From Fibrobacter succinogenes (GTDB lineage: Bacteria > Fibrobacterota > Fibrobacteria > Fibrobacterales > Fibrobacteraceae): a stretch of 64,000 bases of DNA. Below are positions 36,603 to 45,152 of the stretch, one piece after another (position 1 is the stretch's first letter; the number at the start of each line of letters is the position of its first letter). The notes beneath the pieces were generated by a model. That model was not told the origin of the DNA. It was given only the letters and a program-made list of their open reading frames with translations, and ran no database searches. A program made the position numbers and the translations under genes. Location of the stretch: the NCBI GenBank assembly GCA_902762305.1, contig CACWNW010000001.1, forward strand, positions 248,001 to 312,000, read 5' to 3'.

Positions 36603-39518
36603 ATGAATTTGAGCTTATTGGACGCATTTAGACCGAAATGGCAGAATTCCAACCCCGAAAAGCGCCTTGAGGCGGTTGAGGAGATGGATGTCCAGGAGCA
36701 AAGCACCCTGGAACGCATTGCCCTTTCGGATGAAGATAGTAGCGTAAGAAGCGCAGCTGTAAAGAAGCTGACCTTGATTCCGTCCCTTTCGGCTATTTCG
36801 AAGAAGGACAACGAGGCCGGGATCCGCAGGCTCGCCGAAACGCGTTATTTCGAAGAAGTCACCAAGATGCTCAAGGTTTTCCGCGAACCCGCGAACGAAG
36901 AAGTTTTGTCATTTGTGAACGAACTGAAGGACACGCGCTACGCCGAAGAACTCGCACGCTCGATGCCCAGTTCGGAACTCCGCATGGAACTCATCAAGAA
37001 CACCGGCAAGTTAAACGTTCTGGTTCTGGCCGCCACCAAGGATGCGAAGGAAGATATCGCGAAGGTGGCTGTCGAACGCATCGAATCCGAACCATCGCTG
37101 GCGGAAGTCTCCAAAAAGTCCAAACACAACTCCGTACAAAAGATTGCGAATGAAAAGCTCCGTGCAAGGCGTGAAGCCGAAGACAACGGCAAGAAGGCCG
37201 CCGCGCTCCTCGCCGGAAAGAGGCATGCCCTTATCCAGCAGGCGCACCACCTCGCCGCCGAAAAAGACCCGTTCTCGGTAAAGGCAAAGTTCGATTCCCT
37301 GATGGAAGAAGCGAAGGCCCTGGGCATGGGCTCCGAGCAGACGACCCTCGACGAAATTTTCGCCAGCTACACGAAGTTCCTCAAAGAAGCGGACACCGAA
37401 CGTATCGCTGCAGAAAAGGCGGCTGCCGAAAAGGCCGAACAGCAGCTCCACCTCGGTGAACTGCTGGCCGAGCTCGAAGCCATTCTCAATGCAGGCGAAG
37501 TCGCCGACAAGTCGGACCGCGTGGACGAAATCATCGCCGAATGGAACGAAAAGAAATCCATCATGGACGCCGACAGCGTGAAGCGGTTCAACCTCGCGCT
37601 CGTCCGCACCCAAGAAGTGAAGAAGCCCGAACCGGAAGCGGCGACCGAAGAAATTGCAAGCGAAGAAGCCAAGGCTCGTCCGCAGCTGCTCGAGATGTTC
37701 CAGGCTCTCGCCGATTCCGACATTACCGAATCGACATCCAAGCACCTGCACGCCCTCGTTCGCGAATGGGAAAAGTTCCCCGCACTCGAAGGCGACGACC
37801 CGCTGCTCCAGAGCTACAACGCGCTCCGCAACAAGCTCAAGGAAAAGATCAACGCATTCGAAGAAGCCTCCCAGAAGGTTTTCGAAGAGAACTCCGCAAA
37901 GCTCCGCGCCCTTATCGAGCGCGTCAAGAGTTTCGACGAGAACGAAGACTTCAAGAACCTCAGCCAGAAACTGAGGGACGCTTTCACCGAATGGAAGACA
38001 ATCGTCGGCGAACAGAAGTTCAAGTACCACGACCTCTGGCTCGAGTACAAGAGCGCCACAGAACGCTTCCAGGAAATGCGCCAGTGGGAATCCTGGCACA
38101 ACGAGAACGACCGTGCGAACATTCTCGAAGAAATGGAAATGCTCGCCAAGGAACCCGGCAGCCAGGACGTGCTCAACAAGTTGCGCGAATACAGCAACAA
38201 GTGGAAGAGCATCGGACCGGTCTCCCCCGCGAAGTTCGTCGAATTCCGCGACAAGTTCCAGGCCCTCTACACCCAGATTCGCACGAACTGCGCCCAGTTC
38301 ATCGAAGAACGCGAAGCTGAACGCCAGAAGAACCTCGAAAGCAAGGAAGCCCTCTGCCAGAAGATCGAGGAACTCGTAGCGAACACCTCCATGTTCTGGA
38401 AAGACAAGTACAAGGCCATGCAGGAAATCCAAGAATCCTGGAAGGCCATCGGCATGGTGCCCAAGGAAAGCCTGAACGCGCTCATCGACCGCTTCAAGGC
38501 CGCTTCGAACGCATTCTTTGCGCAGTACAAGGAAAGCATCAAGCAAGAAGACCACAACCGCGAAGCGAACCTCGAGAAGAAGTTAAAGCTCTGCGAAGAG
38601 GCCGAAGCCCTGAAGGAATCCACCGACTGGAACGCGACGTCCAACAAACTCAAGCAGCTTCAGGACGCATGGAAGGCGACCGGTCCTGTCCCCAAGAGTA
38701 AGTCCGAAGAAATCTGGACGCGCTTCCGCAGCGCATGCGACGCCTTCTTCGACAAGAAGCGCACGCACTTCGAAGAAATGGATTCTGCAAAGCAGGAAAA
38801 CCTCGTCAAGAAGGTGAACCTCTGCGACAAGCTCGATGCGATGGACTCTGCCAACATCACGCCCGAAACTGCAGAAGCAATCAAGGCCATCCGCGAAGAA
38901 TGGAAGGCCATCGGCATGGTGCCCAAGGAAGCCATCGAATCCATCAACGAACGTTTCAACTCCAAGATGAACCAGTTCATCTCTGCGATGGCGGAAACTG
39001 ACGACGCACTCCGCAAGCAACTGGAAGGCATCAAGAAGAAGAAGCTCGAAATGGTGGACAAGGTGAAGCAGTTCGCCGAAAGCGCAGGTTCTAACCAGCT
39101 TGCCGACGCCGTGCGCGACCTGCAGAAGGAATGGCGCGAACTCGGATCCTGTGGCATCGAAGACACCGAAATCCACAAGGCGTTCCGCGAAGCATGCGAT
39201 GACTTCTTCACGCGCCGCCGCGACCAGTTGGACATCCAGGAACAGGCCCGCCAGAACAACCTGCAGAAGAAGGTGCTGCTCTGCGAACAGGCCGAAGACC
39301 TGCTTGGCGACCTGAGCGATACGAACGTCGGTGCAGCGATGAACAAGGTCAAGCACCTGCGCAGGCTCTGGAAAGAAGTCGGCGCCGTGCCGCGCGACCA
39401 GTCCGACAAAATCTGGAAGCGTTTCAACGGAGCATGCGACAAGGTGTTCGCGTTCGGCCGCAAGGATGAACCGAAGCCGCAGGCAGCAAAGCCCGAAGAA
39501 GCCGCAAAGCCGGAATAG
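36603..39518 (+). CDS. Giant coiled-coil protein with six or more DUF349 repeats
   Basis: About 971 residues. The N-terminus (residues 1-150) is HEAT-like (LERIALSDEDSSVRSAAVKKL). Long Glu/Lys/Ala-rich coiled coils follow. DUF349 repeats start near residue 530, each with a WKxxGxVPK core: WKSIGPVSP, WKAIGMVPKES, WKATGPVPKSK, WKAIGMVPKEA, WRELGSCGI and WKEVGAVPRD. The last residues are Lys/Pro/Ala-rich. DUF349 proteins occur in Bacteroidetes and Actinobacteria with unknown role. ATG at 36603 has GGAG six bases upstream; TTG at 36591 is less likely. Cytoplasmic, with no signal peptide. It ends at the hairpin element of 39518-39540 and a strong terminator. Confidence 0.88.
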   Translation: MNLSLLDAFRPKWQNSNPEKRLEAVEEMDVQEQSTLERIALSDEDSSVRSAAVKKLTLIPSLSAISKKDNEAGIRRLAETRYFEEVTKMLKVFREPANEEVLSFVNELKDTRYAEELARSMPSSELRMELIKNTGKLNVLVLAATKDAKEDIAKVAVERIESEPSLAEVSKKSKHNSVQKIANEKLRARREAEDNGKKAAALLAGKRHALIQQAHHLAAEKDPFSVKAKFDSLMEEAKALGMGSEQTTLDEIFASYTKFLKEADTERIAAEKAAAEKAEQQLHLGELLAELEAILNAGEVADKSDRVDEIIAEWNEKKSIMDADSVKRFNLALVRTQEVKKPEPEAATEEIASEEAKARPQLLEMFQALADSDITESTSKHLHALVREWEKFPALEGDDPLLQSYNALRNKLKEKINAFEEASQKVFEENSAKLRALIERVKSFDENEDFKNLSQKLRDAFTEWKTIVGEQKFKYHDLWLEYKSATERFQEMRQWESWHNENDRANILEEMEMLAKEPGSQDVLNKLREYSNKWKSIGPVSPAKFVEFRDKFQALYTQIRTNCAQFIEEREAERQKNLESKEALCQKIEELVANTSMFWKDKYKAMQEIQESWKAIGMVPKESLNALIDRFKAASNAFFAQYKESIKQEDHNREANLEKKLKLCEEAEALKESTDWNATSNKLKQLQDAWKATGPVPKSKSEEIWTRFRSACDAFFDKKRTHFEEMDSAKQENLVKKVNLCDKLDAMDSANITPETAEAIKAIREEWKAIGMVPKEAIESINERFNSKMNQFISAMAETDDALRKQLEGIKKKKLEMVDKVKQFAESAGSNQLADAVRDLQKEWRELGSCGIEDTEIHKAFREACDDFFTRRRDQLDIQEQARQNNLQKKVLLCEQAEDLLGDLSDTNVGAAMNKVKHLRRLWKEVGAVPRDQSDKIWKRFNGACDKVFAFGRKDEPKPQAAKPEEAAKPE

Positions 39519-39540
39519 CTCGGTTACGAGCGGTTGCTCC
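39518..39540 (+). repeat. Covarying hairpin element, short member C (3' of DUF349 gene)
   Basis: GCTCG-GTTA-CGAGC followed by GGTTGCTCC. Its first base is the last base of the TAG stop codon. It resembles the stem and right flank of the elements at 32761-32808 and 58130-58177, in the same orientation relative to the gene upstream. Confidence 0.6.
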
Positions 39541-39551
39541 AAGTAAGCATC

Positions 39552-39588
39552 ATAGCCCTCGGGTGTTAACCGAGGGCTATTTTTTTTA
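39552..39588 (+). terminator. Terminator of the DUF349 gene
   Basis: TAGCCCTCGG pairs with CCGAGGGCTA around a 7-base loop, followed by TTTTTTTT. Strong rho-independent form. The Sua5 gene starts 14 bases later. Confidence 0.92.
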
Positions 39589-39601
39589 TTTTTGTGCCAT
39601 A

Positions 39602-40576
39602 ATGAAGTTCCCTCCATGGACAAGTGTTTCCGAAGCAGCGCGCCTGCTCAAGGCTGGCGAAGTCGTCGCCATCCCTACAGAAACTGTCTACGGGCTTGCG
39701 GGCAACGCATACGACCCTAAATCGCTCGCAAAGATTTTTGCAGCGAAGGAACGCCCCACATTCGACCCGCTCATCGTGCATATCGCGGACATTTCTGAAC
39801 TGGAAAATATCGCGAAGGACATCCCCGATGCCGCCTACAAGCTCGCCGAAGCCTACTGGCCCGGGCCCATGACAATGATACTCCCGAAAAAGGACTGCAT
39901 TCCCGACCTGTGCACGAGCGGGTTACCTTCGGTCGCAGTAAGGTTCCCGAGCCACCCCGTGGCGCAGGCCATCATCAAGGAATCCGGCCTACCGCTTGCC
40001 GCCCCGAGCGCGAACCTGTTCAAGCACGTGAGCCCCACTACCGCAGAACACGTAGCCGCCCAGCTCGCTGACCGCATCTCGGGCATCGTCGATGGCGGCC
40101 CCTGCTCCGTCGGGGTCGAAAGCTCCATCATATCGCTCGCAGGCGATAAACCGACAGTACTCCGCCCGGGAGCAATCACTCCCGAGATGTTCGCGAAAGT
40201 CCTCGGCGATGTTTCTATCAAGGAATCTACAAGCAAGCCTGGGCAGGCGATGCAAGCGCCGGGCCAGTGCGACACGCATTACCGCCCGCAGGTGCCTTTG
40301 TATTTCGGAGAACTGCCCGCAGGCTTCAAGCTGCCGGCCCATACCGTGCGCATCGCTTTCGGGAACCAGGCAGGTCCGATTCCTGCAACGGTGAACCTGT
40401 CCGAATCTGGCGATATGATCGAGGCCACCTCAAAGCTATACGCCTACATGCACGACCTCGACAATCCCGAATACGACTTGATTCTCGTGGACCCGATCCC
40501 GAATACCGGAGTCGGCATGGCGTTGAACGACCGCCTGAAACGCGCCAGCATCAAAGTGCTGCCCCTTACTGATTAA
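39602..40576 (+). CDS. L-threonylcarbamoyladenylate synthase (Sua5-type)
   Basis: Makes threonylcarbamoyl-AMP for the t6A37 modification of ANN-decoding tRNAs. About 324 residues, the long Sua5 form with a C-terminal Sua5 domain. Motifs include EVVAIPTETVYGLAG (about 20), KERPTFDPLIVHI, LPSVAVRFPSHP (about 110), PLAAPSANLF (about 135) and VDGGPCSVGVESSII (about 165). The linker contains SKPGQAMQAPGQCDTHYRPQ with the typical GmxxxHYxP site. The start at 39602 follows the DUF349 terminator. A structured, terminator-like but U-poor repeat lies after the stop (40577-40616). Confidence 0.93.
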   Translation: MKFPPWTSVSEAARLLKAGEVVAIPTETVYGLAGNAYDPKSLAKIFAAKERPTFDPLIVHIADISELENIAKDIPDAAYKLAEAYWPGPMTMILPKKDCIPDLCTSGLPSVAVRFPSHPVAQAIIKESGLPLAAPSANLFKHVSPTTAEHVAAQLADRISGIVDGGPCSVGVESSIISLAGDKPTVLRPGAITPEMFAKVLGDVSIKESTSKPGQAMQAPGQCDTHYRPQVPLYFGELPAGFKLPAHTVRIAFGNQAGPIPATVNLSESGDMIEATSKLYAYMHDLDNPEYDLILVDPIPNTGVGMALNDRLKRASIKVLPLTD

Positions 40577-40663
40577 AGCCGATAAATCAGTGATTTAAGC
40601 GATTAATCATCGGGCTCCGCTTCACGCACCTGCTGTTTTCACACAATTTCGCCGTTTTCAAAT

Positions 40664-40680
40664 TGGCATGTTTCTTGCAA
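40664..40680 (+). promoter_or_regulatory. Sigma-54-type promoter upstream of the GIY-YIG gene
   Basis: TTGGCATGTTTCTTGCA matches the -24/-12 consensus TGGCAC-N5-TTGC. GG (40665-40666) and GC (40677-40678) are exactly ten bases apart. The start point would be about 40690, just before the palindrome at 40702-40730 and 55 bases before the ORF at 40745. Confidence 0.65.
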
Positions 40681-40701
40681 TAATCGAAACATGGGAAACC
40701 T

Positions 40702-40730
40702 GTCATGCCCGGCTTGACCGGGCACCTCCC
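40702..40730 (+). repeat. Palindromic element, left copy flanking the GIY-YIG gene
   Basis: 29 bases: GTCA, stem TGCCCGG, loop CTTGA, stem CCGGGCA, tail CCTCCC. It is in inverted orientation to the element at 41060-41088. The two share loop and tail but have different, still complementary stems. Confidence 0.88.
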
Positions 40731-40744
40731 TTTATTACAAGAAA

Positions 40745-41095
40745 ATGAACAACAATTATTACGTGTACATTCTCACAAACAAATATCACACCGTATTCTA
40801 TACCGGCGTAACTGGCGATTTATTTCGCCGAATAATTGAACATAAAATCAAGAGGAATCAAGGCTTCACAAATGACTACAACGTAAATCGTCTTGTACAT
40901 TACGAACTATTCTTCAACATTGATGATGCTATAAAGAGAGAAAAAAGGTTAAAACGATGGAACCGTCCATGGAAGATAAATCTGATAGAAAAAGACAATG
41001 CTGAATGGAAAGACCTTGCCGAATCAATAGGAATTACACCAGAAATTCTAGAACGAGCAGGGAGGTCCCCGACCAAGTCGGGGAAGACAACATAG
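40745..41095 (+). CDS. GIY-YIG domain nuclease (UPF0213-like), bracketed by inverted palindromes
   Basis: A 116-residue single-domain protein. GIY-YIG motif: YYVYILTN (residues 5-12) and FYTGVTGDLFRRIIEH (18-33), with the conserved Arg/His pair. EKRLKRWNRPWKINLIEK matches the family's C-terminal basic strand and helix. Such solo-domain proteins are common as multicopy families. The last residues, RSPTKSGKTT, are read from the right palindrome, so the natural protein end may be near residue 105. A sigma-54-type promoter lies upstream. The gene is A/T-richer and has more AAA codons than its neighbours, consistent with transfer. Catalysis is not proven, and DNA cleavage at the palindrome is an inference. 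Confidence 0.85.
   Translation: MNNNYYVYILTNKYHTVFYTGVTGDLFRRIIEHKIKRNQGFTNDYNVNRLVHYELFFNIDDAIKREKRLKRWNRPWKINLIEKDNAEWKDLAESIGITPEILERAGRSPTKSGKTT
41060..41088 (-). repeat. Palindromic element, right copy, overlapping the GIY-YIG 3' end
   Basis: Read on the minus strand: GTCT, stem TCCCCGA, loop CTTGG, stem TCGGGGA, tail CCTCCC. Same 29-base layout as 40702-40730 but inverted. Several stem pairs differ yet still pair (GC to CG, GC to AT). Confidence 0.88.
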
Positions 41096-41139
41096 GGATA
41101 AGCACGGACAAATGTTTTGCACGTCCGCTCAGTCAAATA

Positions 41140-41826
41140 TTACATCGGGAACAGCGAATAGTTTTCCTTGGTATAGGCGCGCGTATAAGCGTTGAAGTGC
41201 CACCATTCACTGCTGAGCGAGACCCACCCCGCACGTTTCATGATGCCGCGGAGCCGGTTACGGTTGTCGACCTGCTGTTGCGTAAGGCGCCCGGAATTCA
41301 ATGCGTCCGCCTCACCCACCAACCCGGCACAACGTTCAAACGAATCGAAGTCCGTACCCATATCGAGCAAGGCCCCCGTACTGTCGGCGAGCGAAAGGTC
41401 GAGTGCCAGGCCGTAATTGTGAAGCCCGCCCGTCTTGCCCGACGAAACGTAGTTCGAGTAAGGCGTCCCCGCAACGCTGCTCTTGAGGGCCGCCTGCGCA
41501 TACATCGGGCGCGCAGCATCAAAAATCACAAGCGTGTATCCGGGCAGTTCTTTCGCAATCAGGGCAAGCGCACGCTTCAGCTTGGGTAGAGCGTCCCTGT
41601 GCACGAACGCCCGCTGGATTCCGCAATAGAGGTCGTGCCCCGTCACGTTATTGAACGTTCCGTAACGCAGGTCCATGCGGATCCCCTTCATGTTCGTTAT
41701 CTCGACAAGGTTCGAATCCGCACTCGCATAAGACACCCACTGCTTAGCCGCAGTGCAGAACCGCAGAGGTTTTTCGGGCTTCTTGGGTTCGAAGGGAATA
41801 TCCGTTTCGTGAGCAAACGCCGTCAC
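41140..41826 (-). CDS. D-alanyl-D-alanine dipeptidase (VanX/DdpX-like)
   Basis: Zinc peptidase family M15D that cleaves D-Ala-D-Ala, in the periplasm or cytoplasm. About 228 residues. Motifs include GGLHNYGLALDLSL (SxHxxGxAxD-type, zinc ligands His and Asp, near residue 137) and SSEWWHFN (ExxWH site, near 210). DAARPMYAQ supplies the catalytic Arg. The annotated start, GTG at 41826, falls in the middle of what reads as a signal peptide. The frame upstream encodes GLFLVLFCCLVTAFA, but no ATG, GTG or TTG precedes it. The region just upstream is a palindrome (CCCCGCT/AGCGGGG). The true start may have been lost or changed by the repeat. Confidence 0.85.
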   Translation of the reverse strand: MTAFAHETDIPFEPKKPEKPLRFCTAAKQWVSYASADSNLVEITNMKGIRMDLRYGTFNNVTGHDLYCGIQRAFVHRDALPKLKRALALIAKELPGYTLVIFDAARPMYAQAALKSSVAGTPYSNYVSSGKTGGLHNYGLALDLSLADSTGALLDMGTDFDSFERCAGLVGEADALNSGRLTQQQVDNRNRLRGIMKRAGWVSLSSEWWHFNAYTRAYTKENYSLFPM

Positions 41827-41849
41827 AAGGCAGCAAAATAAAACAAGAA

Positions 41850-41922
41850 AGAGCCCCGCTCGACAGCGGGGATGATAGAAGTGCGTTTTCCTTTCGTCTT
41901 TCGTCTTTCGTCTCTCGTCTAA
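41850..41922. repeat. Palindrome plus CTTTCGT heptamer repeats between VanX-like and TonB-type genes
   Basis: Contains the palindrome CCCCGCT-CGAC-AGCGGGG (about 41856-41874) and then four TTTCGTC-type heptamers (about 41892-41919). The short 7-base periodicity matches the speA-flanking elements in style though not in sequence. Confidence 0.75.
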
Positions 41923-44271
41923 TTAAAGTCCCAGCTGCACCTCGATACCGAACTGGAAGTAGAGTCCCATGCCCTTCGCCATGAACGGCTTCAGATCAAA
42001 CCCGTTCGCCGTATTCTTGTCGGAATCCTCGGTAACCCACGAGCGTTCGCGCGCGTTCTCGGAGCCCAAGAAACGAAGCGCCCCGACATCGAGATTCGCG
42101 AACAGGTTGTCGAGTTCCAGGTAGAATCTGGATTTGCGGAACCATCCCTTGTCGCGGATAATATCGAGATTCACGCGCAGGTCAGTACGGAACATGTCGG
42201 TAAATTCGTTGAGGTCGCGCAGCCTGCGGGTTCCGTTCTCCTTGGTCGCGGGGTCAGACGGCACGATGTTGTAGTAGTAAAGCGGCCTGTGCAATGCGGC
42301 ATGGTGCGTAAGGATAATCGAGAACAGGGAATCCTTGCGCGGGTAGTAACGGAAATGCGAGACGATGTCGAGCCTCGAATTCGCTTCCCACGGGAGCGAA
42401 CCCTCGTCCAGTTCGTACTCACCGTACACGGAACTGATGTTCGTCGACATCGAGAAGTGGTGAGACGTCTTCCATTCCATCTTCGCGTTGGCGCCGAGCA
42501 CCCAGGCATAATCCACCGGAGTGATGTCCTTGTACTGCGCATACGCCTTCGGCATCGGCAGCAGCGGGTCGAAGTAGTAGCGGCCAAAGCCGCTAGCCTG
42601 CGCCACCAGGTACTTGGAAGTGTAGCCCAAGCCTAGTTTGGCCGACGCTCCGGTTTCCAGGCGCCCCGTCAGGTCGCCATCATCATAGAAATACTTCCAG
42701 TCGCTGCGGTAAGCGACGTTTCCGAAGGCACGCCAGAATGCGGTATCCTTCTTGGTCAGGTTTTTCTCGAAATCGATGGATGCGGTCGGCTGCGCGTTAT
42801 GGTCGACGGCATCGGCAATAGCGCCGACCGAGAAAATCGTCTGCGAATAATCGCTCTTCCAGTTGAAACGGCTCGTTCCCGAAATCACGCCCGTCTGATA
42901 GTCATCCGACTGCTTCCCGCCAAAATCGGGATAATTGCGATCCAAGAGGTGGTGCTCGTAAAGCAAGGCGCCGCTCACTTCCGAACCGAGGAACTTCATC
43001 TTGAAATTCTTATCGGCTCCTGCACTAATCGTGGAATGGATTTCCTCGTAGGCATCGATGAACGCGGCGTTTTCCCTCGACATCGCATTGCTGCGGAATC
43101 CCGTCGTATCCTGGAGCGTATCGCTCAGGTACTGGCGTACAAAACCCGCATGGAAACTCGTCCCGAACTTCGACGCATATTCCGCACCGATAACCAGATA
43201 GCTCTGGCTACCCCTGATGATATCGACAGAATTCACCGCATCGTAGGCAGTGGAAGTATCCTGGCTTATGGAATAGTCGTCAATGCTGTAGAGGGTGCGC
43301 AAGGCCCAGGTGTTGCCCATGGAATCCGAGCCGTTCAACTGCGCATAGAAATCCATCGCCGAGAGGTCAAACGGGTCCGAAGACTTCACGCGGCAATCGC
43401 TCTCGCAGTCACCGTCGCGCTTGCGGAATTCCGTAAAGAACTTTTCGCCCAGGTTCTTGAGCATTTCACCGTCGAGCCTGCGGAACGCAAAGCGGAAGCT
43501 GTCCCAGAACAGGAACGGAGAATCAAACTGGATTTCCTGAACAGTCAGGCCGGCGGCTCCCTTGAGGCCCCATTCGCCCTTCGTCTGTTCCGGAATATAC
43601 TGCACCGAAGTAGCGAGACCCTGGCCGATGGGGCCGCTCCCGTAGTGGTCGTGAATTTCAATCCCGCTCAGAACGTGCGGATTCACGATGGAAAGGTTTC
43701 CGGGGAATCCCACGTCCAAATGACGCATGTTCGGAATGCGCAGGCGCCCGAGATGGTAAGCCACGTCGCCCGCACGCGAGCCTTCGTAATAAAGCGCATT
43801 GCTGAAATCCTTCTGGCCCGAAATGCCGGGCATCTGGCTCAAGTGTTCCGTCAAGTCAAAACGCATGCCCGCCGCATCTTCGAGCTTGTCCACCGATACC
43901 TTGCGTTCGGGTTCCCACTTCACGGGTTCTCCCCCGCCGATAATCGTACTCGAACCGAGGTCACGCAAATCAGAAGAAAGGGTCACGACCATATCGAGCA
44001 AGTCGGCAAAATCCTGCAGCTCCACAAAGACGCTGTCGTAGCCTTCTTTCTGGAACACAAGAGAAGCATTCCTGCTACTAACCGTAAACTCGAAACGACC
44101 ATCCGAAGAAGTCTTGCCCAGCTTCTTGCCGGAGCGGTACGTAATCTGCACCCCGTCAAGCGGCAAGTCCGATTCCGCTTCTAGGACAACGCCCACGATC
44201 GGCGTCGGGGTGGCAGAATAGGCAAAAGCAGCTAAGAATAGAGACAATACAATCAGGATGCGAAGTTTCAT
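41923..44271 (-). CDS. TonB-dependent receptor-like outer-membrane protein with a carboxypeptidase-regulatory-like N-terminus
   Basis: A 782-residue outer-membrane protein. The signal peptide is MKLRILIVLSLFLAAFAYSA. An Ig-like CarboxypepD_reg domain follows at about 25-95 (GVVLEAESDLPLDGVQITY, GKTSSDGRFEF). A plug-like region (EHLSQMPGISG, PNMRHLDVGFPGNLSIVNPHVL) comes next, then a long beta-strand-rich barrel to the C-terminus (YFQFGIEVQLGL). No clear TonB box. The ligand is unknown. Related SusC-like or BamA-associated proteins of this layout import glycans or assemble pili. Adjacent to the VanX-like gene, separated by repeats. Confidence 0.8.
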   Translation of the reverse strand: MKLRILIVLSLFLAAFAYSATPTPIVGVVLEAESDLPLDGVQITYRSGKKLGKTSSDGRFEFTVSSRNASLVFQKEGYDSVFVELQDFADLLDMVVTLSSDLRDLGSSTIIGGGEPVKWEPERKVSVDKLEDAAGMRFDLTEHLSQMPGISGQKDFSNALYYEGSRAGDVAYHLGRLRIPNMRHLDVGFPGNLSIVNPHVLSGIEIHDHYGSGPIGQGLATSVQYIPEQTKGEWGLKGAAGLTVQEIQFDSPFLFWDSFRFAFRRLDGEMLKNLGEKFFTEFRKRDGDCESDCRVKSSDPFDLSAMDFYAQLNGSDSMGNTWALRTLYSIDDYSISQDTSTAYDAVNSVDIIRGSQSYLVIGAEYASKFGTSFHAGFVRQYLSDTLQDTTGFRSNAMSRENAAFIDAYEEIHSTISAGADKNFKMKFLGSEVSGALLYEHHLLDRNYPDFGGKQSDDYQTGVISGTSRFNWKSDYSQTIFSVGAIADAVDHNAQPTASIDFEKNLTKKDTAFWRAFGNVAYRSDWKYFYDDGDLTGRLETGASAKLGLGYTSKYLVAQASGFGRYYFDPLLPMPKAYAQYKDITPVDYAWVLGANAKMEWKTSHHFSMSTNISSVYGEYELDEGSLPWEANSRLDIVSHFRYYPRKDSLFSIILTHHAALHRPLYYYNIVPSDPATKENGTRRLRDLNEFTDMFRTDLRVNLDIIRDKGWFRKSRFYLELDNLFANLDVGALRFLGSENARERSWVTEDSDKNTANGFDLKPFMAKGMGLYFQFGIEVQLGL

Positions 44272-44372
44272 ATTCCATAAATTAGAATTTTCACGGGCGC
44301 AGGCGTATTTTCAACGGGGCTTCGGATGCAGATTTTGCAACAAGGGCCGCCAAAATTTATATTTCTTGCATT

Positions 44373-45152
44373 ATGCTAGACATCTTTCTGGTCCAAATGG
44401 AAGTCGCCGCAAACGACAAGGCTAAGAACTTCGCGAAAGTCGAGGCGCTCACGCGCGATATCCGGAAAGATGCCGACGACCCGGTAAAGGGCCTGATCGT
44501 TCTCTCCGAAATGTTCGCCACGGGCTACTTGCCGCTTCATCCCGAAAAAGCGGCGGAAGACTTTTCCTCTGCAAGTACCGGCGAAACCGCACAGTTTTTA
44601 CACCGGCTCGCGCAGCAGACAGGATGCATCGTAATGGGATCCGGGATAGCCGGTTGCCCGAATAAACTAACAAACCACACCAGCGTGTACACCGCAGATA
44701 GCGCAAGCGAATTCGCCTGTTACGACAAGCGGAAACCCTTCTTTATGGAGCAAGGGAAATTCATCGGTGGCAATGATATTAGTTTATTCAAAATGAAGGA
44801 ATGGCAGATCGCGCCGACCGTATGCTTCGACCTGCGCTTTCCAGAAATCTACAGGGACGCCGTCAAGAAAGGTGCGAATCTTTTCACCGTACAAGCGGCA
44901 TGGCCGAGCAAACGCGTACAGCACTGGAACACGCTCCTCAAGGCGCGCGCCATAGAGAACCAGGCATTCGTCGCCGGAGTCAACTGCGTTTCTAGCGACA
45001 GAAACTACACAGGTAATTCACAAATAATCAACCCGTTCGGAGAAATCGTCGCAGAGGCTTGCGAAAACGAAGAATGCGTCATTTTCGCACGAATCGGCAA
45101 GGAATCCCTGGACGACTACCGAAAAGAATTCCCTGTTCTTGAAAATATTTGA
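44373..45152 (+). CDS. Carbon-nitrogen hydrolase (omega-amidase-like)
   Basis: A 259-residue nitrilase-superfamily amidase. The Glu-Lys-Cys triad is visible: E in VLSEMFATGY (about 47), K in YDKRKPFFMEQ (about 117) and C in APTVCFDLRFPEIYR (about 149). Length and the LRFPE site fit omega-amidases and YafV/Nit2-like enzymes that hydrolyse 2-oxoglutaramate or 2-oxosuccinamate. Cytoplasmic, no signal peptide. Transcribed alone; substrate uncertain. Confidence 0.87.
   Translation: MLDIFLVQMEVAANDKAKNFAKVEALTRDIRKDADDPVKGLIVLSEMFATGYLPLHPEKAAEDFSSASTGETAQFLHRLAQQTGCIVMGSGIAGCPNKLTNHTSVYTADSASEFACYDKRKPFFMEQGKFIGGNDISLFKMKEWQIAPTVCFDLRFPEIYRDAVKKGANLFTVQAAWPSKRVQHWNTLLKARAIENQAFVAGVNCVSSDRNYTGNSQIINPFGEIVAEACENEECVIFARIGKESLDDYRKEFPVLENI

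Noticed and set aside
42799-44184. 461-residue plus-strand ORF inside the TonB-type gene
   Set aside because: Antisense shadow of the receptor gene, which has a signal peptide and a barrel pattern.
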